This document shows positions 53,996-61,584 of a stretch of 64,000 nucleotides of DNA, piece after piece (within the stretch, counting starts at the first letter, position 1; the number at the start of each line of letters is the position of its first letter). The notes under the pieces were generated by a model. It saw only the letters and a program-made list of their open reading frames with translations, was not told the DNA's origin and ran no database searches. Source of the stretch: Mucilaginibacter defluvii (GTDB lineage: Bacteria; Bacteroidota; Bacteroidia; Sphingobacteriales; Sphingobacteriaceae); contig NZ_BAABJI010000002.1 in NCBI RefSeq assembly GCF_039543225.1, positions 806,001 to 870,000 of the forward strand. The letters run 5' to 3'. Both the position numbers and the translations under genes were made by a program.

Positions 53996-54994
53996 ATGAG
54001 AATAAAGCTTACCCTACTTGCCCTTGTGGCAGGGCTAAACGGCTTTGCCCAGCAACAGTTTGCCCCGGTAAACCCGAACACCACACCCGAGGCGCGCAAA
54101 CTGTTGAGTTACATTTACAGTATTAAAGGCAAACACATTATAACCGGGCAGCACAACTACCCGCATATACCTAACAAGCATTTGGATAGCGTAAAAGCGA
54201 TTACCGGTAAAGAACCTGGCCTTTGGGGTGCCGATTTTATTTGGAGCGGCACCAATGACGTTGGCCAAACCATAGTTGACCAGGCCATTAAACGTTATAA
54301 ACAAGGCTACCTTATCTGCCTGATGTGGCACCAGGGCCGCCCTACCGATAACCCGCCTTACGGCTGGAAAGAAAGCGTACAGGCCAAGCTTACCCCCGCC
54401 CAATGGAAGGAGCTAACCACACCTAATACCGAATTAAACAAACGCTGGCTGGCACAGGTTGACCAGATAGCCGTATGGCTGAAAAAACTACAGGATGCAA
54501 AAGTACCCGTACTTTGGCGGCCATACCACGAGATGAATGGCGTATGGTTTTGGTGGGGCGATAAAAAAGGGCCGGATGGCATCAGCAAGTTATGGAAGAT
54601 GATGTACGACCGCTACACCAACTACCACAAACTAAACAACCTGATTTGGGTATGGGGAGCTAACGGCCCGCGCGACCTGCCCCAAGACCAGGCCTACTCA
54701 TACAAATACTATTACCCAGGCGCAAAGTATGTAGATATATTGGGTACCGATATTTATAATGCCGATTATGAGCAGAAAGATTATAACGAGCTTTTACAGT
54801 TAGCCAAAGGCAAACCAATTGCTTTAACTGAAGTTGGTGAACTACCTAAACCTGAAATACTTAAAGCACAACCGGAATGGGTATGGTTTATGGTTTGGGG
54901 CGATTGGTTGTGGACACATAACACCAAAGAACTGGTGAAAGGCAACTATGCCCGCCCGCAAGCTCTAACGCTTGATGAGATCAATTACAAGTAG
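53996..54994 (+). CDS. GH26 beta-mannanase-like glycoside hydrolase
   Basis: A 332-aa secreted enzyme with signal peptide (MRIKLTLLALVAGLNGFAQ). The GH26 catalytic residues are visible: acid/base in LWRPYHEMNG (E179) and nucleophile in IALTEVGELP (E279). Supporting motifs are GQHNYPH near 51 and WGANGP near 220. GH26 enzymes are mainly endo-beta-1,4-mannanases. There is no carbohydrate-binding module, and at this length it is essentially a bare catalytic domain. The convergent AGE epimerase and the nearby GH97 fit mannan or galactomannan breakdown. GH26 also includes a few xylanases and mixed-linkage glucanases. Confidence 0.9.
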   Translation: MRIKLTLLALVAGLNGFAQQQFAPVNPNTTPEARKLLSYIYSIKGKHIITGQHNYPHIPNKHLDSVKAITGKEPGLWGADFIWSGTNDVGQTIVDQAIKRYKQGYLICLMWHQGRPTDNPPYGWKESVQAKLTPAQWKELTTPNTELNKRWLAQVDQIAVWLKKLQDAKVPVLWRPYHEMNGVWFWWGDKKGPDGISKLWKMMYDRYTNYHKLNNLIWVWGANGPRDLPQDQAYSYKYYYPGAKYVDILGTDIYNADYEQKDYNELLQLAKGKPIALTEVGELPKPEILKAQPEWVWFMVWGDWLWTHNTKELVKGNYARPQALTLDEINYK

Positions 54995-55010
54995 ATCGTA
55001 ATATCGTATT

Positions 55011-55049
55011 AAACAAAAATGCCGGGTACGTAGCCCGGCATTTTTGTTT
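55011..55049. terminator. Bidirectional terminator between GH26 and AGE genes
   Basis: A perfect 16-bp stem built from an A run and GCCGGG on the left and the complementary CCCGGC and T run on the right, with a 7-base loop. It ends both the rightward GH26 transcript and the leftward epimerase transcript, and its last bases overlap the epimerase stop codon. Confidence 0.93.
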
Positions 55050-56649
55050 AGTTTGAAACCGGATGGCTCGGCTTAGATAAGTTTCCCTGCAAATCAACAG
55101 CACGAATAGTGTAATGGGTTTTTGCATCACCGGTGTTTACCATAAACCAGTTGAGCGGCGTATAGCCTATGCGTTTGCCGTTGCTATAAATATTATAGCC
55201 CATAAACTGCCGGTTATCCTTAGCTGCAGCCCATTGCAGCTTTGCCCCGGTGGTTAGCTTTTTAAGGGATACCTTTTGCGGTACGGTCGGCGGCGTATTG
55301 TCGGGTTTTAATTGGTTGATACAGTTCATGAGCGCGCGAAAATTGTGGTAAGTACCTTTCCATATCTGTCCTTTCAGCGCCTTTTTCATTTCAGGCTCTT
55401 TATCAATCCCTCCTGGGTACCAATCGCCGTGCTGATGATCGATAAGATAGGTTTGCACATACGTCCAGAGCTGTGTGAATTTATCGTAATATTTCAACTC
55501 GTCCTTCGGATAAAGTGTTGACATCAGCAACAGCGAATTAAGCCCCTCGGCCTGCGCCCACCAGTTTTTACCATCCTTTATAATGCTGATACCGGGCTGA
55601 TCTTTAAAATAATAGCCCTCATCATAAAAACCACCTAATTTTTTATCCCAACCATTTTTCAGGGAATGGTCAACCATGCGTTTAGCTACCTTCAGGGTAG
55701 CCTCATCATGCCCTAAACCCAGCACGTGCGATGCTTCCAGCATCAGGTAAGCGGTTTCCACATCGTGCCCAAAGGATACATGATCGAGGTAACGGTGCTT
55801 TAAAATGCTGGCGGTTGATGAATCGCGGGTTGAAACAGGCGTCCAGTCCGGTTGAAAAAACAGGGTGAGGTAACCCTTGGGCGTAGTTATCTTATCGCGT
55901 ACCAACAGCAGCATCTCGTTTAACCTTTCGCGCAGCAGGCTATCCGGCCAAACGGTATAGAGTTCTGTAAAAGCTTCGAGCAGGTGGATAGAGGTATTCT
56001 GATCTTTATAACCTTTATCAGATGTTGACGGAAAATCAGCAGTACGTTTTATCACGGCGCCATCCAGCTCCATGTGCTGGTAGTAGCCCTTATGTATAGG
56101 GTCATGCGCATGTTTCTCTAACCACCAAAAGGTTTGCTTGGCCAGGTTAAGCGCGGCCGTATCGCCGGAGGCCTGGTAATAAGCGGCAAGCCCGTATATG
56201 GCAAAAGAGTTACCATACGATTCTTTAGGCGCGAATGAATTTTCGGCTACGTTGCCCTGCCTGTCGGTATAGGTATAAAAACCACCGTTCTGCTTGTCCC
56301 ACATCTTATCCCTCAAAAACAAAAAGCCCTGTTTGGCATCGGCTTTAAAGTATGGTACGTTTGGATAAAATAATGCCGCCTTCGCGTTTGACCATACGTG
56401 CCTTGCCTGGGTAACAATCATTTTATGCTGATCGGGTGCTACTTTAAAATCATAGGTAAAAGCACTCAAAAACCCGCCATAAGCGGTATCAACTGAGCGT
56501 GGGTACCATTTGTCGAGCAGCTCCACCCTGGCAGAGCGTTCCATCTGATTGGCGATGGTTGGCTTATCGGTTTGCGCAAACAATATTTGAGGCGTTATCA
56601 GGCTGCCTGCAAGCATTAGTTTAAGGCTATTTTGTACTAGTTTATGCAT
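55048..56649 (-). CDS. Secreted AGE-family epimerase-like protein with C-terminal Fn3-like domain
   Basis: A 533-aa protein with an N-terminal signal peptide (LMLAGSLITPQILFAQ). Residues about 35-440 form an (alpha/alpha)6 barrel of the N-acylglucosamine/cellobiose 2-epimerase family with the expected active-site residues: TQARHVWSNAKAA near 85, VSFGHDVETAY near 295, NWWAQAEG near 364 and GTYHNFRA near 435. A fibronectin-III-like domain follows (about 455-533, PPTVPQKVSLKKLTTGAKLQ, then YNIYSNGKRIGY). Cytoplasmic cellobiose or mannobiose epimerases normally lack both the signal and the Fn3. It is convergent with the GH26 gene and divergent from GH9. Confidence 0.87.
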   Translation of the reverse strand: MHKLVQNSLKLMLAGSLITPQILFAQTDKPTIANQMERSARVELLDKWYPRSVDTAYGGFLSAFTYDFKVAPDQHKMIVTQARHVWSNAKAALFYPNVPYFKADAKQGFLFLRDKMWDKQNGGFYTYTDRQGNVAENSFAPKESYGNSFAIYGLAAYYQASGDTAALNLAKQTFWWLEKHAHDPIHKGYYQHMELDGAVIKRTADFPSTSDKGYKDQNTSIHLLEAFTELYTVWPDSLLRERLNEMLLLVRDKITTPKGYLTLFFQPDWTPVSTRDSSTASILKHRYLDHVSFGHDVETAYLMLEASHVLGLGHDEATLKVAKRMVDHSLKNGWDKKLGGFYDEGYYFKDQPGISIIKDGKNWWAQAEGLNSLLLMSTLYPKDELKYYDKFTQLWTYVQTYLIDHQHGDWYPGGIDKEPEMKKALKGQIWKGTYHNFRALMNCINQLKPDNTPPTVPQKVSLKKLTTGAKLQWAAAKDNRQFMGYNIYSNGKRIGYTPLNWFMVNTGDAKTHYTIRAVDLQGNLSKPSHPVSN

Positions 56650-56802
56650 GGTTGAATAATTGGTTTCAGGATTAAAAATAAATGCTTAAGCCGCCAAACC
56701 GCTATTTTGACAATATATTACAAGCATTTGGTAAAAATACATTACAAGGCTTTTTGCTCCCATGTTACTTTTAGCTTACCAACTATGTAACTTAACATAT
56801 CT

Positions 56803-59289
56803 ATGCAAATTTTATACAAAAAATCCTTTTTACTATTTATTACAATAGCAACCGCCTGCACGGTTTACGGCCAGCAAAAAAAGGCGATGGTAATCAATAG
56901 TAAAGATTACCTGGAACTTGAGGGCGTAAACGTGATGCTTGCGCATGATTTTTATCCGGAAGGCCACCAGGGCGGCGTTGGCGTTATACAGAACGGGCAG
57001 CGTACGGCTACTAACGGCGATTTGCGTCTTGAACCTACGCCAGGGCAATGGTCGCCCATACCGAAGGTAGGCAAACGCGTGGTTGACCGCCAAAAGAACG
57101 AGGTTAGTGTACGCATGGAGTACCCTAACCCTGACATGAACCGTAAGGGCTTTAACCCGATCATCTACCCCGACCTGAATTTTGCTTACAACATACGCGT
57201 TAAGCCTGAGGGGCGCTCATTCCGCATTATTGTTGATTTGGATAAGCCCCTGCCCGATGAATGGATAGGCAAGGTTGGTTTTAACTTCGAGCTGTTTCCG
57301 GGCATTTTGTTTGGCCGTTCGTACTACATGGATCAGCAATTCGGCATATTTCCGCAGCAGCCAAACGGACAAATGTACAAAGATGCCGCCGGTGAGTTGC
57401 AAATAAAACCTATGGCGAGTGGTAAATCACTAACTATAGTACCTGAGCTTGATGCCCAGCGCATGACGATCCAAAACTTATCGGGCGGCAACCTTGAATT
57501 GCTGGATGGCCGTGGCAAGCATAATAACGGTTGGTTTGTAGTACGCTCGCTGGTGGCCAAAGGCGCATCAAAAAACGCTATTGAGTGGCTGGTAACGCCC
57601 AACGCGGTTAGCGGATGGCAGTCGGAACCAGTGATCCAGATATCACAAGTGGGCTATCATCCGGTACAATCAAAAATTGCTGTTATTGAATTAGATCAGA
57701 AGGATAAAACCCGCAAACAAGCCTCATTGCTGCGTATAGGCGAAAAAGGCGGGCTGGAACCTGTTTTAACATCGGCACCTAAAGAATGGGGTGATTTTTT
57801 ACGGTACCACTACCTGCAATTCGATTTTACCAAGGTGACCAAACCGGGTATGTATATGGTAAAGTATGGTAATTATCAAAGCCGTCCGTTCGCTATTAAC
57901 GCAGGTGTGTTTAAAGAAAACGTTTGGCAGCCTACGCTTGATTACTTTTTACCCGCGCAAATGTGCCACATGCGCGTTAACGAGAAGTATCGGGTTTGGC
58001 ATGGCTGGTGCCATCTGGATGATGCCCGCATGGCTCCTATCGACTCAAATCACTTTGATGGTTATATTCAGGGTGGCTCAACCCTTACCAAATATAAACC
58101 CGGTGATAATGTGCCTATGCTTAACCGTGGGGCCTGGCATGACGCGGGCGATTTTGACCTTAGGGTAGAATCGCAAGCGGAAACTGTTTACGGGCTCACC
58201 CTGGCTTATGAAGAGTTTGGCGAAAAGCATGATAATACCGCCATCAATCAAACAACGTTAGTTACCGAGATACATGAACCCGATAGCAAGCCCGACCTGC
58301 TGCAGCAGATTGAGCATGGTTTATTATCCGTTACTAATGGCTACAGAACATTAGGGCGCTTTTATCGGGGTATTATTGAGCCAACCTTACAACAATATGT
58401 ATTATTGGGCGATGCCGCCAACCTTACGGATAACATTCCTTACAACAGCAAACAGCCGCCGGTAAACGCTACAGGTATTAAAACCTGGGCCGATGACCGC
58501 TGGGTATTTACCGAGCAGAACCCGCCACGTGAGCTGGAAGCCGCTGCTGATTTGGCCGCTGCCAGTCGCGTTATGAAGGGTTATAATGATACCCTGGCCA
58601 CGCAATCTCTGCAAATAGCCAAGGAGGTTTGGAAGAATACGGCATCAAACAACATATTGCCGCGCATACAACTGGCTGCCGAGCTGTTAATAACAACCGG
58701 CGATAAAGAATATGCTGATTACCTGGTGAGCAAAACAGACGACATTACCAAAAATATAACCAGAACAGGCTGGTACATAGGCCGTACATTAAAGCTGGTT
58801 AATAACACCCAATACAAACAGGCGGTAAATTCAGCCGTGAAAACCATGTATAGCACAATCGTAGCCGACGGTAAAAAAACACCGTATGGCGTACCATACG
58901 AACCGGATATCTGGGGCGCAGGCTGGGGTATACAGAGCTTCGGTTTCAGGCAGTATTTTTTACATGCCTCGTTCCCTGATATTATACCGACTGACTACAT
59001 GCTGGATGCGTTGAACTTTGTATTAGGATGCCATCCGGGTTCAAATACCTCTTCATTCGTATCGGGCGTGGGTTCACAATCCATGACCACGGCGTATGGC
59101 TTTAACCGTGCGGATTGGTCGTACATACCGGGCGGCAGCGCATCAGGCACAGCCTTGATCCGCCCGGATTTCCCGGAATTGCTGAAATGGCCATATCTAT
59201 GGCAGCAAGGTGAGTACGTATTAGGTGGAGGCACAACCGACTACCTGTTCCTGGCCCTGGCGGCAGATCATGTGTTGAATAAGAAATAA
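56803..59289 (+). CDS. GH9 glycoside hydrolase with long N-terminal beta domain
   Basis: An 828-aa secreted protein (signal peptide to about residue 23, YGQ). Residues about 28-280 form an unidentified beta-rich domain. Residues about 283-370 are a CelD-type Ig domain (ISQVGYHPVQSKIAVIELDQ, GMYMVKYGNYQSRPF). From about 375 a GH9 (alpha/alpha)6 barrel follows, with GAWHDAGDFDLR near 446 (catalytic base) and WQQGEYVLGGGTTDY near 803 (catalytic acid). GH9 enzymes cut beta-1,4-glucans, xyloglucan or glucomannan. It is flanked by a divergent AGE gene and followed by a small unknown gene. Confidence 0.9.
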   Translation: MQILYKKSFLLFITIATACTVYGQQKKAMVINSKDYLELEGVNVMLAHDFYPEGHQGGVGVIQNGQRTATNGDLRLEPTPGQWSPIPKVGKRVVDRQKNEVSVRMEYPNPDMNRKGFNPIIYPDLNFAYNIRVKPEGRSFRIIVDLDKPLPDEWIGKVGFNFELFPGILFGRSYYMDQQFGIFPQQPNGQMYKDAAGELQIKPMASGKSLTIVPELDAQRMTIQNLSGGNLELLDGRGKHNNGWFVVRSLVAKGASKNAIEWLVTPNAVSGWQSEPVIQISQVGYHPVQSKIAVIELDQKDKTRKQASLLRIGEKGGLEPVLTSAPKEWGDFLRYHYLQFDFTKVTKPGMYMVKYGNYQSRPFAINAGVFKENVWQPTLDYFLPAQMCHMRVNEKYRVWHGWCHLDDARMAPIDSNHFDGYIQGGSTLTKYKPGDNVPMLNRGAWHDAGDFDLRVESQAETVYGLTLAYEEFGEKHDNTAINQTTLVTEIHEPDSKPDLLQQIEHGLLSVTNGYRTLGRFYRGIIEPTLQQYVLLGDAANLTDNIPYNSKQPPVNATGIKTWADDRWVFTEQNPPRELEAAADLAAASRVMKGYNDTLATQSLQIAKEVWKNTASNNILPRIQLAAELLITTGDKEYADYLVSKTDDITKNITRTGWYIGRTLKLVNNTQYKQAVNSAVKTMYSTIVADGKKTPYGVPYEPDIWGAGWGIQSFGFRQYFLHASFPDIIPTDYMLDALNFVLGCHPGSNTSSFVSGVGSQSMTTAYGFNRADWSYIPGGSASGTALIRPDFPELLKWPYLWQQGEYVLGGGTTDYLFLALAADHVLNKK

Positions 59290-59296
59290 TTTTATT

Positions 59297-59326
59297 GAAT
59301 GATTTTGATGATGGTATATATATTTG
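59297..59326 (+). promoter_or_regulatory. Candidate promoter of the 111-aa gene
   Basis: TATATTTG at 59319-59326 matches TAnnTTTG, with an ATTG at about 59294-59297 21 bp upstream as a possible -33 element. It lies 19 bp before the ATG at 59346, so the small gene may have its own promoter and not depend on GH9 read-through. Confidence 0.4.
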
Positions 59327-59345
59327 ATGTCACTAATAGTCAATA

Positions 59346-59681
59346 ATGAACAATACTGACAAATCCTATTGGACCGGCAAAGATTTTGAATTTTTGATAA
59401 CTGGAGACATAGAGCTTACTGCTGATATCTATGATGATATTATGACGCCTAACACTTTTATTTGCACAAAGACTATGTGTGACGGATGGCCATACTATTT
59501 AGTAGAAAGTGATTATTTTACTTACTCATGGGAGCCACCTGGTATACAAATGACCTTTAATCCTGATATAACTTATAGTAAAGCCAAATTAATTGCTGAC
59601 GAAGTGATTACTAATATATTGAATAGCGGCCAGCAAGTAGAGTTAATTGAACTCCCATCCAATAGTATATATCGATTTTAA
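59346..59681 (+). CDS. Orphan 111-aa acidic protein
   Basis: I do not recognise this protein. It is soluble, acidic and rich in aromatic residues (MNNTDKSYWTGKDFEFLITG, WPYYLVESDYFTYSWEPPGI), with a C-terminal helix (SKAKLIADEVITNILNSGQQ). It has no signal peptide. The gene is clearly more AT-rich than its neighbours and sits alone between GH9 and a strong terminator, with its own candidate promoter. Such small acidic orphans are often immunity-like proteins or recently acquired genes, but no toxin gene is nearby. Function is unknown. Confidence 0.6.
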   Translation: MNNTDKSYWTGKDFEFLITGDIELTADIYDDIMTPNTFICTKTMCDGWPYYLVESDYFTYSWEPPGIQMTFNPDITYSKAKLIADEVITNILNSGQQVELIELPSNSIYRF

Positions 59682-59683
59682 TA

Positions 59684-59731
59684 GATAAAAGAAAAGCGGC
59701 CTGTATCACTACAAGCCGCTTTTCTTTTATC
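59684..59731. terminator. Bidirectional terminator between 111-aa gene and SGNH gene
   Basis: A perfect 17-bp stem (GATAAAAGAAAAGCGGC and its complement) around a 14-base loop, with A- and T-rich flanks built into the arms. It ends the rightward 111-aa transcript and the leftward esterase operon. Confidence 0.93.
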
Positions 59732-59744
59732 TGTTTAAAGATAA

Positions 59745-60488
59745 TTACTTCTTCTTTAAAGCTGCTTTAATGGCTGCTTCAACAAGCGGCTCCATTACTT
59801 TGTAGCCGGCCACAGTTGGGTGTACACCATCAGTGGTGTATTCTGCTTTTAGGCCTTTTTTATCATCGGCCATCGGCGTAAAATAATCTACATAAACCAT
59901 TTTGTTGGCCTCGGCAAATTCTTTCAGGCTTTTGTTGATGTAGGCGATCTTAGGCACCGGGTCCTTACCGCGGCTCCAAGGGTAATCATACACCGGCAGT
60001 ATGGATGATAGTACCACCTTGATGCCATAGTGTTGCGCCAGTAACGCCATTGATTCGATATTACCAACAATAGTTTCTTCGGATGTCGGGCCTGTGTTAC
60101 CCGCTATATCGTTAGTACCGGCCAGTATAACCACTACCTTTGGTTTCAGGTTGATCACATCCGGGCGAAAACGCAGCAGCATTTGCGGGGTGGTTTGGCC
60201 GCCTATACCACGGTTTATGTAAGGTTTGCCTTTAAAAAAGTCGGGGTCCCTATCGCTCCAGCCCTGGGTAATGGAGTTACCCATAAAAACCACACGATCC
60301 TCCCCCTTTGCTGGTGGCTGCACGACGGCATTCTCTTTTTCAAAACGTTTCAGGTTCGCCCAGTCGTCTTTCAAATATCTTAATTGTTTTAATTCCTTAG
60401 CCATGCGTGCCGTATCGGCAGTTTGGCCATAAGCCGAGGTAAATAGCAGCGCCGAAAATAGCGCCGGCAAAATAAAGGTTTTCTTCAT
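59745..60488 (-). CDS. Secreted SGNH/GDSL hydrolase
   Basis: A 247-aa exported esterase (signal peptide ending SAYGQ at about residue 22) of the SGNH fold: FMGNSITQGW (S72), NRGIGGQTT, ILAGTNDIAGN and the C-terminal DGVHPTVAGY with the Asp-His pair. Enzymes of this type deacetylate polysaccharides or cleave lipids; next to the CE2-like esterase, polysaccharide deacetylation is most likely. Its ATG overlaps the stop of the CE2-like gene by 4 bp (ATGA), so the two are translationally coupled. It is the last gene of the operon. Confidence 0.88.
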   Translation of the reverse strand: MKKTFILPALFSALLFTSAYGQTADTARMAKELKQLRYLKDDWANLKRFEKENAVVQPPAKGEDRVVFMGNSITQGWSDRDPDFFKGKPYINRGIGGQTTPQMLLRFRPDVINLKPKVVVILAGTNDIAGNTGPTSEETIVGNIESMALLAQHYGIKVVLSSILPVYDYPWSRGKDPVPKIAYINKSLKEFAEANKMVYVDYFTPMADDKKGLKAEYTTDGVHPTVAGYKVMEPLVEAAIKAALKKK

Positions 60489-61573
60489 GGTGTGTTTCTT
60501 CTCCAGTGTTTTGTTTTTTCAATAAATGCAATCAGTTCATCAGCTATCAGGCGGTGTTCACTCAGGTCAGGATGATCGCCGCAACCTTTATGATAGCGTT
60601 TGCTAAAGTAGTATTTATACACGTTTTTATCTCCTGCATTATTTACTTCGTTAACAATACCACGCAGGTAATTTTTTTGAACTTGCACCAGGCTGCTGTC
60701 GGCCATCGGGCTGGTTAGGCAAATAATGGTTGCTGATGGGTAGTAAGCCCGCAATCTTTTAATAAACGATACATAAGGCGGGCAAAACTTTACTGAATCA
60801 ACAGGGCCATCATTTTGCCCGAGGCATACGGTCACTACATCGGGCCGGTATTTTTTAAAATCCCACCGGATGGCATTGGCGCGCAGGTTAACTTTATCAA
60901 GCACATCAGGCATGGTAACTTCCATCTGGCAGCAGCTTTTGGTTAAACCAATACCCGCTACCGCTGTTAGGTGCCACTGCGCGTTTAAAGCCCGTGCGGT
61001 TATTGGCCCGTAAGCCATGTAAGCGTTATGCTGATCGTACCATTGGCCGGTATTGCAAGGGAAAGTGCTTTCATCACTACCCGTACCGCAGGTTATGGAA
61101 TTGCCTATAAATTCAATTTTACGTACCGGCAATGATGCCGGAGCAAGCAACTGTTTGCAACGTAACCCAACAAATTCCAGGTACCCAATGCCCGATTCGG
61201 TACTTTTGCAAATGGTGATCTCGTGCCGTACGTCTGTAAGGTTATTTGCAACCTTAATGGTGTTAGTTTTTTGGGTGAGTTTTATACGCTGCACAGGCAG
61301 GTTATCAACAGCTACCGAAATATAGTTATGATCCTTACCCCACATCATTTCATCATTAATTAACAGTTCGCACGAGGCACCTTTAAAGGCAGCCTTAATA
61401 TAAACACCCGCCGCCCAAAAGCGTGGTAGCTGCGGATTGGTAAAATCAATACGGCCTACGTACTGAAAGCGTTTATCAGCCGGTTTGTATTCATGCAGAT
61501 CATCCGAGGGCGCTTTAAATGCCCATAAGCCGGTTAACCATACAGCTCCTATTAATAAACTCAAAATCCGCAT
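60485..61573 (-). CDS. CE2-like acetyl esterase (SGNH with N-terminal jelly roll)
   Basis: A 362-aa secreted protein (MRILSLLIGAVWLTGLWAF). Residues about 30-145 form a jelly-roll domain (FQYVGRIDFTNPQLPRFWAA, CELLINDEM), and an SGNH domain follows with IEFIGNSITCGTG near 158, VCLGQNDGP near 260 and a late GDHPDLSEH. The two-domain layout and GNSITCG are typical of carbohydrate esterase family 2, which removes 6-O-acetyl groups from glucomannan and xylan. This fits a cluster with GH26 and GH97. It lies 11 bp after GH97. Confidence 0.87.
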   Translation of the reverse strand: MRILSLLIGAVWLTGLWAFKAPSDDLHEYKPADKRFQYVGRIDFTNPQLPRFWAAGVYIKAAFKGASCELLINDEMMWGKDHNYISVAVDNLPVQRIKLTQKTNTIKVANNLTDVRHEITICKSTESGIGYLEFVGLRCKQLLAPASLPVRKIEFIGNSITCGTGSDESTFPCNTGQWYDQHNAYMAYGPITARALNAQWHLTAVAGIGLTKSCCQMEVTMPDVLDKVNLRANAIRWDFKKYRPDVVTVCLGQNDGPVDSVKFCPPYVSFIKRLRAYYPSATIICLTSPMADSSLVQVQKNYLRGIVNEVNNAGDKNVYKYYFSKRYHKGCGDHPDLSEHRLIADELIAFIEKTKHWRRNTP

Positions 61574-61584
61574 AACTGGTATCT

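Noticed and set aside
57902..57935. A segment similar to the LacI operator core (AAAACGTTTGG) inside the GH9 gene.
   Set aside because: It is not a palindrome, it lies in coding sequence, and it is far from any promoter.
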